From Streptosporangiaceae bacterium (GTDB lineage: Bacteria; Actinomycetota; Actinomycetes; Streptosporangiales; Streptosporangiaceae): DNA of 64,000 bases. The notes beneath the pieces are model-generated. The model saw nothing but the letters and a program-made list of their open reading frames with translations. It ran no database searches and was not told the DNA's origin. Shown piece by piece: positions 42,588 to 51,553 of this stretch. Within the stretch, counting starts at the first letter, position 1; every line of letters begins with the position of its first letter. The position numbers and the translations under genes were made by a program. The DNA lies in NCBI GenBank assembly GCA_025964695.1, contig JAOPYK010000098.1, forward strand, positions 1 to 64,000. The letters run 5' to 3'.

Positions 42588-43239
42588 CGGGTGCCGTCGC
42601 GGTGAAGCTGGCCTCGACTGCGGCCCGGACGGTCTGTATCTCGGGCTCCAGCTCGATCGGCTCCGGTGCGGACTGGGCGCGCATCATGCCCCCGGCGGCC
42701 GACAGCGCGTAGACCTCCGGGTGGGTGTCGCTGGAGAGCCCCTCGTCGGCGAGTTCCACCAGGCCGGTGAGCCGGCAGCCGAGCGCCTCGGCGTATTCCC
42801 TGGCCCGGCCGACGGCCTCCCGGGCGGCTTGGTGCCTCGCCTGGCGGTACACCTGGCTGTCGTAGCGCAACGACCAGGTGGGCCCCTGAACGGCGGTGAG
42901 CTCCTGATCGCCGAGGCGGGTGACGAGCTCACCGAGGACGCTGAAGTCGGTGATGGTCGCGTTGATGCGCACGGTGCCCTGGTAGCGATGGATCTTTTCG
43001 TCCCGGCGCCGTTCCCGCATGAGCGGCTGGACCACCAGCCCGGCGGTCTCCACCTTCTCCACGGCATCGCCGTATGACTTGATCAGGTCGAGGCATTCCT
43101 GGTTGCGTGCGGTGAGCCGGTCCAGGGTCCGGCGGCGGTCCGTATCGCGTGCCTGCAGATGCACGGTGAGCTCGGCGATCTCCGGCTCGACCTGCAGTAC
43201 GGTTTCGCCGCGCACCCTGATCAAGGGGGTATCGGACAT
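42577..43239 (-). CDS. SIMPL domain-containing protein (DUF541)
   Basis: 220 aa. IRVRGETVLQVEPEIAELTVHLQARDTDRRRTLDRLT is the N-terminal SIMPL block; GTVRINATITDFSVLGELVTRLG and ARHQAAREAVGRAREYAEALGCRLTGLVELAD are the middle and C-terminal blocks. No signal peptide is visible, unlike many SIMPL proteins, so it is probably cytoplasmic. Family members form oligomers and associate with signalling or outer-membrane proteins elsewhere; the role here is unknown. It is cotranscribed with the kinase gene by overlap. Confidence 0.85.
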   Translation of the reverse strand: MSDTPLIRVRGETVLQVEPEIAELTVHLQARDTDRRRTLDRLTARNQECLDLIKSYGDAVEKVETAGLVVQPLMRERRRDEKIHRYQGTVRINATITDFSVLGELVTRLGDQELTAVQGPTWSLRYDSQVYRQARHQAAREAVGRAREYAEALGCRLTGLVELADEGLSSDTHPEVYALSAAGGMMRAQSAPEPIELEPEIQTVRAAVEASFTATAPDDL

Positions 43240-43289
43240 GGAACCGCCTTAGAAGGGGTCGACTTCTCCACGATAGTGCAGAGCTCGGG

Positions 43290-43368
43290 GAGCTTCCGGG
43301 GTTGAGGCCATGCTGGGACTACAGCATGCGGCTATGACAAAACCCCGGTCACCGGCTCCCGGAAGCTC
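43290..43368. other. Nested inverted repeats in the gap upstream of the SIMPL gene
   Basis: The outer arms GAGCTTCCGGG (43290-43300) and CCCGGAAGCTC (43358-43368) are perfect complements. CCGGGGTT (43296-43303) pairs with AACCCCGG (43341-43348), competing with part of the outer stem. An inner hairpin CATGCTG/CAGCATG (43309-43328) has a 6-nt loop. The 170-bp gap holds no ORF with protein character. It could be a terminator for the upstream deaminase/aldolase gene or a small structured RNA. Confidence 0.55.
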
Positions 43369-43409
43369 ACCCACGTGGTCCCGAGGCTCAGAGGTTTCGT
43401 CCCGGAGGC

Positions 43410-44630
43410 TCAGAGGAACGTCCGGCCTTCGCCGCGGTAGGTGGGCACGGACCGCACCACGCGGTCACCTTCGATCAGGTGGAGTTCGGCGAAGCGTTCG
43501 CACAGTTCGCCGGCCTTGGTGTGCCGGAACCAGATGCGATCTCCGATGCGCAGCAGGCTCGCGGCCTTGCCCAGGAGCGGGGTCTGAACCTCGCCGGCGC
43601 CCTCGGAGCCGCTGAGAGACAGCCCGGCGGGCAGATACGGCCGGGGCAGCCGGACCTTGTCGCCGGTGCCGGAGGCCAGGTATCCGCCCCCCAGCGCGGT
43701 GACCATGTCAGGGGCCGGGCGGCGTACGGCCGAGAGTGCGAACAGCGCGGCGGGGCGGCCACGGAAGTTGGTGTAGTAGTCGAACAGATGCGGCTGGTAG
43801 AGACCGGAGCCCGCGGCGACCTCGGTGACGGCGCGCTCGGCCGCGGTGGTCTCGACGCTGCCGGTGCCCCCGCCGTTGACGTGTTCCAGGTCGGGCCCGC
43901 CGGCGCCGGTGAGCACGGCTCGTACCGCCTTGACGATGGCGGCTCGTCGGCGGGCCAGTTCGACGCGGGATCTGGCCTGCAGCAGGCGGATGGCCCGCGC
44001 CATGGCCGGGCGGCCGGGCGGGGCGTCACCGACGCCGGCGATCTGGGACTCGTACGCCATGATGCCGACCAGTGTGAAGGCGGGGCGCTTGACGATCTCC
44101 CTGGCCAGGCCGGCGGCCTGCGCCGGAGTGACGATGGGGGAACGGCGGGCGCCGACCCGCAGTCGGCCGCGCAGTGCGTAGTAGGCGGCGTCGATGTCGA
44201 TCCAGACCCGGATTGGCGCGGTCTGGCCGGTGGTGCACTCAGCGAGAACTTTCTCGATGAGTTCCAGGTGCTCGACCGAGTCCACCATGATCGAGACGAT
44301 CGAGGCGAGGTGCTCGTCCGCGGCCAGTTCCGCCAGGGCGGCACGGTCGGTGGTCGGGTAGGCGACCATGATGTCGTCGCTGAGGCCCCCCCGGGCCAGC
44401 CAGAGCGCTTCGGGGAGTGTGAAGGACATCACGCCCGCGAAACCGTCCATGGCCAGTACCTCTTCGAGGAGGGCGCGGCAGCGGACGGACTTGCTCGCCA
44501 CGCGGATCGGCTTGCCCTTGGCCCGGCGGACGAGGTCGGCGGCGTTGGCACGGAAGGCGTCCATGTCGACGATCGCGAACGGCGGTTCGAGGTCGGCCGT
44601 GGCGGCGTCGTAACGCTCCCGGATGTTCAT
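43410..44630 (-). CDS. PLP-dependent amino acid deaminase/aldolase (alanine racemase N-domain)
   Basis: 406 aa from the ATG at 44630 (MNIRERYDAATADLEPP). The alanine-racemase-like TIM barrel starts at PPFAIVDMDAFRANAADLVRRAKGKPIRVASKSVRC, where the Lys of RVASKSVRC is the PLP lysine. GIMAYESQIAGVGD and EHVNGGGTGSVETTAAE (phosphate-binding Gly/Thr) follow, and the C-terminal beta domain has IRFRHTKAGEL-type residues (WFRHTKAGELCERF). Annotated relatives are D-threonine aldolase / D-serine deaminase-like. Substrate unknown. LpqC-like esterase is upstream on the same strand. Confidence 0.87.
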   Translation of the reverse strand: MNIRERYDAATADLEPPFAIVDMDAFRANAADLVRRAKGKPIRVASKSVRCRALLEEVLAMDGFAGVMSFTLPEALWLARGGLSDDIMVAYPTTDRAALAELAADEHLASIVSIMVDSVEHLELIEKVLAECTTGQTAPIRVWIDIDAAYYALRGRLRVGARRSPIVTPAQAAGLAREIVKRPAFTLVGIMAYESQIAGVGDAPPGRPAMARAIRLLQARSRVELARRRAAIVKAVRAVLTGAGGPDLEHVNGGGTGSVETTAAERAVTEVAAGSGLYQPHLFDYYTNFRGRPAALFALSAVRRPAPDMVTALGGGYLASGTGDKVRLPRPYLPAGLSLSGSEGAGEVQTPLLGKAASLLRIGDRIWFRHTKAGELCERFAELHLIEGDRVVRSVPTYRGEGRTFL

Positions 44631-44670
44631 AGTGGTCAGAGTGTCATAAAACAGTAAACATGAAAAGTCT

Positions 44671-45663
44671 TCACGATGGTCGTGGGTGGGCGGCGAAGAA
44701 GTCCCACAGCTGGGTGCTCGCGGTGCTCGGCCAGTGGTGCGTGCCGCCGTCGATCCGGCAGAACGAGACCTCGGCGCCGTCACCGCCCTTGCCCGTCGAC
44801 GTGCACTGAGCCGAGGCCCGGCTCAGCTCCCGGCTCAGGCTGGTCTGGCGCAGACCAGGCAGCTTGTCGGCCTTGCGCCAGAAGTCGACCGCCTGCGACA
44901 CCGGCGGGAAGGGGCGATGGTCGTTGAAATCCCGGTTGCCACCGCCGTTGTAGGGCACGCTGCGGTCCGCCGTGCCGTGGAAGATCAGCGCGGACACGGG
45001 ACGGCCCGGATGGCAGCTCATGACGAGAGCGCCTTCCACCACGCCGATCGCGGCCACCTTGCCGGGCCCGTCGCAGGCCAGGCGGTAGGCCATGCCCGCG
45101 CCGTTGGAGAACCCCGTCGCGTAGACCCGCCTGCCGTCCGCCAGCCCCGAGCCGACGAGCTTGTCGATCAGCTTGGTCAGGAACCCCACGTCGTCGACGT
45201 TGCCGATCTTGGCGGCTCCGCAGCAGTCGCCGGCGTTCCAGGTGGTCATGAAACCGTCGGGATAGGCAACCAGGAAACCCTTCTGGTCGGACAGGCCGTC
45301 GAAGCCGGTGAGCTCCCGCATGCCCTGCATGTTGCTGAGGCCGCCGTGCATGGCCAGCACCAGCGGAAGTGGCTTGACCGGCTTTCCGCTCCGCCAGCTG
45401 CCCTTGGTGAGCTGGGCCGGCACGTGCAGCAGATACTCGCGGTGCCCGACGGTGCCCACGTCGAGGTTCAGCTTGAAGGTGCCGGTGCCGGTGGGGATCC
45501 CCTGCACGGTCGTGGGGCGCCGACCGCCGCCTTTCTGGCCGCTGCGACCCGGAGCCGCGCTCTCGCCCCCCTGACCGCCTTGACCGCTCTGGTTCTTGCA
45601 TCCGGCGATCGCCCCGGCCAGCACCAGGACGATCGCCGCCAAGAGGAACAGGGCCCGTCGCAT
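44671..45663 (-). CDS. LpqC-like esterase lipoprotein (PHB depolymerase / feruloyl esterase family)
   Basis: 330 aa from the ATG at 45663. Signal peptide MRRALFLLAAIVLVLAGAIAGC ends in a lipobox (AIAGC), so it is a lipid-anchored extracytoplasmic enzyme. A Gly/Gln/Ser linker precedes the depolymerase-type alpha/beta hydrolase: LPLVLAMHGGLSNMQGM (oxyanion), ATGFSNGAGMAYRLAC (nucleophile Ser), LIFHGTADRSVPY (Asp) and DGGTHHWP (His). CCGAAKIGNVDDVGFL is diagnostic of the family. Natural substrate unknown (polyester or feruloyl-type esters). Confidence 0.88.
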   Translation of the reverse strand: MRRALFLLAAIVLVLAGAIAGCKNQSGQGGQGGESAAPGRSGQKGGGRRPTTVQGIPTGTGTFKLNLDVGTVGHREYLLHVPAQLTKGSWRSGKPVKPLPLVLAMHGGLSNMQGMRELTGFDGLSDQKGFLVAYPDGFMTTWNAGDCCGAAKIGNVDDVGFLTKLIDKLVGSGLADGRRVYATGFSNGAGMAYRLACDGPGKVAAIGVVEGALVMSCHPGRPVSALIFHGTADRSVPYNGGGNRDFNDHRPFPPVSQAVDFWRKADKLPGLRQTSLSRELSRASAQCTSTGKGGDGAEVSFCRIDGGTHHWPSTASTQLWDFFAAHPRPS

Positions 45664-45741
45664 AGGAGCGAACTTAACCCGGCTAGACCAACGCAAACCA
45701 GTGACGGATGTCACGCGGGGCCCGCACGGCGGACTCGGAGA

Positions 45742-46875
45742 TCATGCGGCCTCCTCCCGCGCGGCCGTACTCGGGTCCGTACTCGGGTCCGCCACCAGCA
45801 CCGGGCGCTGCTCCAGCTCCACGGTGACGGTGGAGCCCGCCGTGAGCGGACCGGCCTGGTGGCTCGGCAGATCGGCACACGCCTCGTTGCCGTCGTTCAG
45901 CCGCACCCGTACCCGGGTGACCGGCCCCATGAAGGTGGTCGAGGTGATGAGCGCCTGTCCGTCGTCGTCGGACCGCAACACCAGTGCCTCCGGACGGACC
46001 AGCACGTCCACCCGTGACCCCGCCGCGGGAGCTTCTCCGTCCACCGGAAGCCGGTGGCCGACCACCGACACGGTTCCGTCCCCCATTACGCCCGGCAGCC
46101 GGTTCATGGTGCCGACGAATTCGGCGACGAAGGCGGTCGCCGGGCGGGCGTACAGCTCGGCGGGCGGGGCGAGCTGCTCCAGCCGTCCGTCGCGCATCAC
46201 GCCGACCCGGTCGGCGACCGACAGCGCCTCGGACTGGTCATGCGTGACGAACAGCGTGGTGATGCCCAGCTCGGTCTGCACCCGCCGGATCTCCTCGCGT
46301 AGCTGCACCCGTACCAAGGCGTCCAGGGCGGACAGCGGCTCGTCCAGCAGGAGCACCTGGGGCTGGATCGCCAGGGCACGGGCGAGCGCCACCCGTTGCT
46401 GCTGGCCGCCGGAGAGCTGGTGCGGGTAGCGGCCGCCGTGCTCGGGCAGGCCGACCAGCTCCAGCAGCTCCTGGGCCCGGCTCTGCCTTTCCTTGGCGCC
46501 CGCTTTGCGGACGCGGAGGCCGAAGCCGATGTTGTCCAGCACGGTCATGTTCGGGAACAGGCTGTAGGCCTGGAAGACCATGCCCATGTCCCGCCGGCTG
46601 GCGGCCAGGCGGGTGATGTCCTTGCCGTCGACGAGGACCTGTCCTTCGTCGAGGTCCTCGAACCCGGCGAGGCTGCGCAGGGCGGTGGTCTTGCCGCAGC
46701 CGGACGGGCCGAGCAGGGCGATGAGCTCGCCCCGCGCGATGGTCAGGTCGAGCCCGTCGAGCGCCGTCGCGCCACCGTACGACTTGCGCAACCCACGTAG
46801 TTCGACGGAAGCGGCCACGGAGGGTTCGGACGGAGCGGCCACGGGAGTCTCCTGCGTAGAAGGGGGCAAGGTCAT
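45742..46875 (-). CDS. ABC importer ATP-binding protein (PotA/PhnT/FbpC type)
   Basis: 377 aa. Walker A is LLGPSGCGKTTALRSLAG, the Q-loop MGMVFQAYSLFPNM, signature LSGGQQQRVALARALA, Walker B VLLLDEPLSALDALVR and the H-loop LFVTHDQSEAL. The C-terminal about 110 residues form a TOBE/OB regulatory domain (VDVLVRPEALVLRSDDDGQALITSTTFMGPVTRV). This class drives spermidine/putrescine, iron or 2-aminoethylphosphonate importers. It overlaps the permease gene by 4 nt and is last of a four-gene operon. Confidence 0.93.
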   Translation of the reverse strand: MTLPPSTQETPVAAPSEPSVAASVELRGLRKSYGGATALDGLDLTIARGELIALLGPSGCGKTTALRSLAGFEDLDEGQVLVDGKDITRLAASRRDMGMVFQAYSLFPNMTVLDNIGFGLRVRKAGAKERQSRAQELLELVGLPEHGGRYPHQLSGGQQQRVALARALAIQPQVLLLDEPLSALDALVRVQLREEIRRVQTELGITTLFVTHDQSEALSVADRVGVMRDGRLEQLAPPAELYARPATAFVAEFVGTMNRLPGVMGDGTVSVVGHRLPVDGEAPAAGSRVDVLVRPEALVLRSDDDGQALITSTTFMGPVTRVRVRLNDGNEACADLPSHQAGPLTAGSTVTVELEQRPVLVADPSTDPSTAAREEAA

Positions 46876-47699
46876 GACGCACTCCTGGCGGCCTTGGAAC
46901 GGCGATCGCCGACGACGGACAGTATGAGCAGGGCGCCCCAGGTGAGCAGCAGGCTCAGGATCGAGGCCGCGGTGGACTGCTGGCCGTGGCCGCCCCCGGA
47001 GTTGACGATCCAGACCGGGAAGGGAGTGAAGCCCAGCAGATTGGCGACGGTGAACTCACCGAGCACCAGGGCGAACGTCAGGATGGTGGCGTTCAGGATC
47101 CCGGTGCGCAGATTCGGCATGATCACCCGGATCAGGACCGTCGGCCAGGACGCGCCGAGCCCGCGGGCCGCGTCGACGAGGGTGCGCAGCGCCAGCATGC
47201 GCAGCCCGGCGTCCAGCGCCCGGTAGGCGAACGGCAGCGCGAGGATCACGTAGGAGAACACCAGCAGCAGCGGAAAGCCGGGTTGCTGGAGCCGGTTCAT
47301 GAACTGGAACAGCGAGCTGTAGGGGTCATCGGCCAGCTTGTTCTGCAGCGCGATGATCCCGGCCACGAAGGAGATGGGCGGGATCACCAGCGGCAGCGTG
47401 CACAGCGTCTCCACCAGGCCGCGCAGCCTGGGCAGCGAGAGCTGAATCGCGATCATCGCGGGCAGCAGCAGGGCCAGCAGGATCGCGACGGTGAGCAGGC
47501 CCATGCCGACGGACATCTGCAGGCTCTGCGCGAAGCCGTCGGCGCTGAACAGCCCGGTGTAGGGCGTGACGCTCACCCGGCCGTTGAGCGAGAACGTGAA
47601 GTAGATCGAGGCGGCCAGCGGGACGAGGAAGTACGCCGCGAAACCGGCCCAGGCGAGGCCGCGCCCTGCCCGGGTGCCCGCGGTCAGTTGTTCAGCCAT
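46872..47699 (-). CDS. ABC importer permease 2 (PotC/PhnV type)
   Basis: 275 aa from the ATG at 47699. About six TM segments run from GLAWAGFAAYFLVPLAASIYF to ILSLLLTWGALLILSVVG. The cytoplasmic EAA-type loop is LVDAARGLGASWPTVLIRVIMPNLRTGIL. Binding-protein-dependent transport inner-membrane component. It overlaps both neighbours (16 bp and 4 bp), so it is in one operon with them. The extended track ORF upstream to 48014 lies antisense-frame over permease 1 and is ignored. Confidence 0.92.
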   Translation of the reverse strand: MAEQLTAGTRAGRGLAWAGFAAYFLVPLAASIYFTFSLNGRVSVTPYTGLFSADGFAQSLQMSVGMGLLTVAILLALLLPAMIAIQLSLPRLRGLVETLCTLPLVIPPISFVAGIIALQNKLADDPYSSLFQFMNRLQQPGFPLLLVFSYVILALPFAYRALDAGLRMLALRTLVDAARGLGASWPTVLIRVIMPNLRTGILNATILTFALVLGEFTVANLLGFTPFPVWIVNSGGGHGQQSTAASILSLLLTWGALLILSVVGDRRSKAARSAS

Positions 47700-48589
47700 C
47701 GGGTGGTCCTTCGCTGGAGTGGCAGATAGACGGCCATCACGACACCGGCGATGAGGATCATGTCCAGGCTGAGCGCGAAGGCCACGTTCTGGGCGTTGGT
47801 CTGAACGTTGCCGGACAGCGCGCTGGCGATGTACAGCGTGACGATAGGTACCGAGCTGGCACCCATCAGTGCCCGGACGGTGGCGTACGCCGAGAACGCG
47901 CTGCCGAACAGCAGTACGAGACCGCCGAGCAGGGACGGCAACAGCACCGGGCCGCCCACGTACCGCCAGAACTGCCACCGCGAGGCGCCGAGGTTGGTGG
48001 CCGCCTCGTGCCACTGCACCCGAAGCCCCTCCAGTGCCGGAGTGATGACCAGGACCATCAGCGGGACCAGGAAGTAGAGATAGACCAGGACCAGGCCCCA
48101 GAACCCGTACAGGGTGAAGCCCGCGTCGCCCAGGTGCAGCCTGTCGGTCACGAAACCGTTGTTGCCGAGAGTGGCGATGAACATGAACGCCAGCGGCACG
48201 CCGCCGAAGTTGGCGAGCACTCCGGAGGCGGTCAGCACGATCCGCTTCAGCGTGTTCGTACGGACGACGAGCTGGGCCAGCCCCAGCCCCAGCACGGCGC
48301 CGGCCACCGCGGTGATCCCGGAGAGCTTGACGCTGCCGATCAGTGCGGTGCGGAACGAGCCTTCGCCCGCCAGCTTCATGTTCGACACGGTGAACGACGG
48401 ATTCGGGCCGGAGGACTGGAACGCTCCGTAGACCAGCATCACGACGGGCACCGCGAAGAACACGGCCAGGTAGAGGAGGAACGGGGCCACGGCGAGCCCG
48501 GCGAATCCGGCGCGCCGCCGGACCGGCGGTACCCGGGTCTCGGCGCCGGTGGTGCCGGCGCCGAGACCCGTGGGAAGTGCTGTGGTCAT
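47684..48589 (-). CDS. ABC importer permease 1 (PotB/PhnU type)
   Basis: 301 aa. TM segments include GFAGLAVAPFLLYLAVFFAVPVVMLVYGAF, LSGITAVAGAVLGLGLAQLVV, LVLVYLYFLVPLMVLVI and a last segment ILIAGVVMAVYLPL. The EAA loop is EGLRVQWHEAATNLGASRWQFWRYVGGPVLLPSLLGG. The large periplasmic loop after TM1 is usual for this class. It ends 16 bp inside permease 2 and begins 7 nt after the solute-binding protein stop. Confidence 0.92.
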   Translation of the reverse strand: MTTALPTGLGAGTTGAETRVPPVRRRAGFAGLAVAPFLLYLAVFFAVPVVMLVYGAFQSSGPNPSFTVSNMKLAGEGSFRTALIGSVKLSGITAVAGAVLGLGLAQLVVRTNTLKRIVLTASGVLANFGGVPLAFMFIATLGNNGFVTDRLHLGDAGFTLYGFWGLVLVYLYFLVPLMVLVITPALEGLRVQWHEAATNLGASRWQFWRYVGGPVLLPSLLGGLVLLFGSAFSAYATVRALMGASSVPIVTLYIASALSGNVQTNAQNVAFALSLDMILIAGVVMAVYLPLQRRTTRWLNN

Positions 48590-48596
48590 CAGCCGA

Positions 48597-49727
48597 TCAG
48601 CCCACTGCCTTGGGCCATCCGGCGATGACGACCTTCTGTGCGGCGTCGAGCTGGGCCTGCGTCGGGAAGGTGGCGGTTCCGGCGACCGGGGGCAGCTTGG
48701 CGACGCCGGCCTGGTCGGCCGTTCCCGCCTGCTTCATGGCGTCCAGCCGGACCGGGTGGGCGTAACCCTTGAGCCAGAGGTTCTGGCCCTCGTCGCTGAA
48801 GAGGAACTCCTCCCAGAGCCGCGCCGCTGCAGGATGCGGCGCCCACTTGTTGATGGCCTGGTCGTAGAACGCGGCATAGGAACTGTCCTTCGGCACCGCG
48901 GTGGTGAAGTCGATGCCCTTGGTCTTGAGCGTGTCGGCGTAGCCGAGGTTCTTGTAATCCCAGTCGATCAGAATCGGGGTCTCACCGCTCTCGACGGTGG
49001 ACTCCTTGGCCTCCACCGGCACGTAGTTGCCGGCCTTCTTGACCTTGCCGAAGAAGTCGATGCCCGGCTGGATGTTGTCGAAGCTGCCCTTGTTGGCCTC
49101 CGCGGCCGCGAACACCGTGCTGAAGGCGGTGTTGGACGCGCCGGGGTTGCCCCGGATGCCGACCATCTTCTTGTACTCGGGCTTGACCAGGTCGGCGAAG
49201 CTCGTCGGGCACACCTTGACCTTCTTGGTGGTGCAGCCGATCGACATGAAGCCGCCGTAGTCGTTGTAGTACGCCCCGCTCGCCTCCTTCTGGGCGTCCG
49301 GGATCGTGCTCCAGGTCGCGGCCTTGTACGGCGCGAACAGGCCCTGCTGAGATCCCTGGTTGGCGAACGCCAGGCCGACGTCCACGACGTCGGGCGCCCG
49401 GGTCTGGCCCTTGCGGCTGGTGATCGCGTTGATCTCGTCCTGGCTGGAGCCGTCCGGGTTCTCGCTCTCGATCTTGATGCCGTACTTCTTGGTGAAGGCA
49501 TCGATGATCGCCCCGTAGTTCGCCCAGTCCCGGGGCAAGGCGATCACGTGGAGGTTTCCCTCCTTCTTCGCGGCGGCGACGAGTTTGTCCATCCCGCCGA
49601 AGTCCGCCGCCGAGGTGGCCTTCGCCGACTTGGCGTCCGGCCCCTTGGTGCTCGAGGAACTACAACCCGTCACGGTCACCGCGAGAACCGCGATCCCTAT
49701 GCCCAGCCGGGTGATGGCACGTTTCAC
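48597..49727 (-). CDS. ABC importer solute-binding lipoprotein (type 2, iron/2-AEP-binding-like)
   Basis: 376 aa from GTG at 49727, chosen because AAGGAG lies 9 nt upstream; the in-frame ATG at 49745 would place that site inside the gene. Lipoprotein signal VKRAITRLGIGIAVLAVTVTGC ends in VTGC. The mature part is a cluster-D type fold: LVAAAKKEGNLHVIALPRDWANYGAIIDAFTKKYGIKI, APDVVDVGLAFANQ, and FLFSDEGQNLWLKGYAHPVR. It resembles SBPs of PhnSTUV-like or PotD/FbpA importers. Ligand is not determinable by eye. Confidence 0.9.
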   Translation of the reverse strand: MKRAITRLGIGIAVLAVTVTGCSSSSTKGPDAKSAKATSAADFGGMDKLVAAAKKEGNLHVIALPRDWANYGAIIDAFTKKYGIKIESENPDGSSQDEINAITSRKGQTRAPDVVDVGLAFANQGSQQGLFAPYKAATWSTIPDAQKEASGAYYNDYGGFMSIGCTTKKVKVCPTSFADLVKPEYKKMVGIRGNPGASNTAFSTVFAAAEANKGSFDNIQPGIDFFGKVKKAGNYVPVEAKESTVESGETPILIDWDYKNLGYADTLKTKGIDFTTAVPKDSSYAAFYDQAINKWAPHPAAARLWEEFLFSDEGQNLWLKGYAHPVRLDAMKQAGTADQAGVAKLPPVAGTATFPTQAQLDAAQKVVIAGWPKAVG

Positions 49728-50113
49728 TTCGCTTGTCTCCTTCATGAGTGTCGGGAGAAGTAGCTCGATTCCTGACGGCTTCGGAGTTAAGCTGAAATGA
49801 CATCCAGGTTAAATCTGAAGGGTCGCCGCCCTATTTCGTGCAACGTCTGGCATTGCCGAGAGGAAGTGACCTTCTGTCCCAGGCTAATGGGACCTCGCCG
49901 GCTAGGCCTATGGCAAGAGACCAGACCATAGCGCTTTCTTATATGCCTCATAGCCTGAGCGCATGTGGTGCGCCGGCCGTCCACCAGGTGTACGGGACCT
50001 GCACACTCGCCGTATAGCGGCCGCCTATCGCAGAGATCTCGAATGTCCCGTTGTGTGATCACCGCCGTACACGTCAGGCTGATAAAACCGGGACGTCGAG
50101 CGAGAGGATCACC
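49728..50113. other. Divergent promoter region between importer and aldehyde dehydrogenase genes
   Basis: About 385 bases with no gene. Relatively AT-rich stretches (CGCTTTCTTATATGCCTCATAG, TTAAGCTGAAATGACATCC) suggest promoters in both directions. An imperfectly spaced inverted repeat lies near its centre and an 8-bp GTGATCAC near 50055. The arrangement implies coordinated control of the importer and the catabolic genes. Confidence 0.5.
49908..49931. promoter_or_regulatory. Inverted repeat CTATGG-N12-CCATAG in the divergent promoter
   Basis: Six-base perfect arms separated by 12 bases, roughly midway between the divergent start codons. It could bind a dimeric regulator. Short arms mean chance occurrence is possible. 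Confidence 0.3.
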
Positions 50114-51553
50114 ATGGCTGCCATTCGGGGGCGCTCCACTCAGAATTTCATCGGCGGCCGGTGGTGTCCACCGGAGAGCGGCCGCACCCGGCCGAATATC
50201 AACCCGGCCGATGTCTCCGATCATCTCGGTGATTTCGCCGAGTCCGGTGGTCTGGACGTCGACAACGCCGTCGCCGAGGCCACCGCTGCCCTGCCGGAGT
50301 GGAAGGCCCTGGGCCCGATCAGAAGGGCCGAATACCTCCGGGTCGCGGAACGGCTGGTCGAGGAGCGCGCCGAGGACCTCGCCGTCACGATCAGCCGCGA
50401 GCAGGGCAAGCTGCTCAAGGAGGCGCGCGGTGAGGTCAAGCGGGCCCTGGCCATCATCGACTTCACCGCCGGGGAGGCCCGCCGGCTCAACGGCGTCACC
50501 ACCCCGGCCGAGGAACTGCGGACGCTGTCGTACACCTTCCGGGCGCCCATCGGCGTGGTCGGGCTGATCACTCCATGGAACTTCCCGCTGGCCATCCCGA
50601 TGTGGAAGATCGCGCCGGCGCTCCTGGCGGGCTGCACGGCGATCTTCAAGCCCTCTCCGCTGACACCGCTGACCGCGGCGCTGCTGACCGAGGTCTTCGC
50701 CGACGCGGGGGTGCCCACGGGCGTGCTCAACCTGGTGCAAGGCGACATCGCCGCAGGGGAAGCGCTGGTCGCCAACCCCCTGGTCGCCGGCGTCAGTTTC
50801 ACCGGCAGCCTCGCGGTGGGCCTGAAGATCCACGAGGCCGGGGCGCCCCGCCTGATGCGGTCGCAGCTGGAGCTCGGCGGTAAGAATGCGGTGCTGGTCC
50901 TGGACGACGCCGACCTCGACAAGGCGGTCAGGGCGACGGTGATCGGCGCCTTCGGCCAGGCCGGCCAGCGGTGCTCGGCGACCAGCCGGGTCATCGTGGA
51001 CACGAAGGTCAAGGAGGCTTTTCTCGCCAGGCTCGTGGCGGAGGTCTCCGCGCTCAAGCCTGGTGAGGACGTCTGCCCCGTAGTCGACGAACAGCGGATG
51101 AACACCTGCCTGAACGCCATCGCCGCCGCTCAGGAGACCGGAGCCAAGGTCGCGGTCGGCGGTCTCCGGGCCACCGAAGGGCTACCGGAGGGCTTCTACA
51201 TCCAGCCGACCGTGCTGGCCGACGTTCCCTGGGACAGCGAGATCGCGCAGGAGGAGATCTTCGGCCCGGTCCTGTCGGTCATCGACTGCGACGGCTTCGA
51301 CGACGCCATACGGATCTCGAACTCCGTGAAGTACGGCATGTCCGGGACCGTCTTCACCGCCGACATCACCAGGGCCTTCGAGGCACTGGACCGCTTGGAG
51401 GCGGGCATGCTGCACGTCAACCGGCCCGGCGTCGGCGCCTACGCCCACCTGCCGCACATGGGGTCCAAGTTGTCGCAGTTCGGCCCGCCGGAGTGCTCGC
51501 CGCAGGTCTGGGACTTCTACACCGAATGGCGGTCGGCGTGCATCACGTACTGA
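50114..51553 (+). CDS. NAD(P)-dependent aldehyde dehydrogenase
   Basis: 479 aa ALDH-superfamily enzyme converting an aldehyde to its carboxylate. Motifs: GVVGLITPWNFPLAIPMWKIAPALLAG (cofactor), SFTGSLAVG, LELGGKNAVLVLDDAD (general-base Glu), GQAGQRCSATSRVIV (catalytic Cys) and EEIFGPVLSV. The closest style is succinate-semialdehyde/benzaldehyde-type or alpha-ketoglutarate-semialdehyde DHs with a WxxF-type C-terminus (SPQVWDFYTEW). The ATG at 50114 follows GAGAGG. It diverges from the importer operon and precedes CoA-transferase genes. Substrate unknown; phosphonoacetaldehyde is one possibility. Confidence 0.92.
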   Translation: MAAIRGRSTQNFIGGRWCPPESGRTRPNINPADVSDHLGDFAESGGLDVDNAVAEATAALPEWKALGPIRRAEYLRVAERLVEERAEDLAVTISREQGKLLKEARGEVKRALAIIDFTAGEARRLNGVTTPAEELRTLSYTFRAPIGVVGLITPWNFPLAIPMWKIAPALLAGCTAIFKPSPLTPLTAALLTEVFADAGVPTGVLNLVQGDIAAGEALVANPLVAGVSFTGSLAVGLKIHEAGAPRLMRSQLELGGKNAVLVLDDADLDKAVRATVIGAFGQAGQRCSATSRVIVDTKVKEAFLARLVAEVSALKPGEDVCPVVDEQRMNTCLNAIAAAQETGAKVAVGGLRATEGLPEGFYIQPTVLADVPWDSEIAQEEIFGPVLSVIDCDGFDDAIRISNSVKYGMSGTVFTADITRAFEALDRLEAGMLHVNRPGVGAYAHLPHMGSKLSQFGPPECSPQVWDFYTEWRSACITY

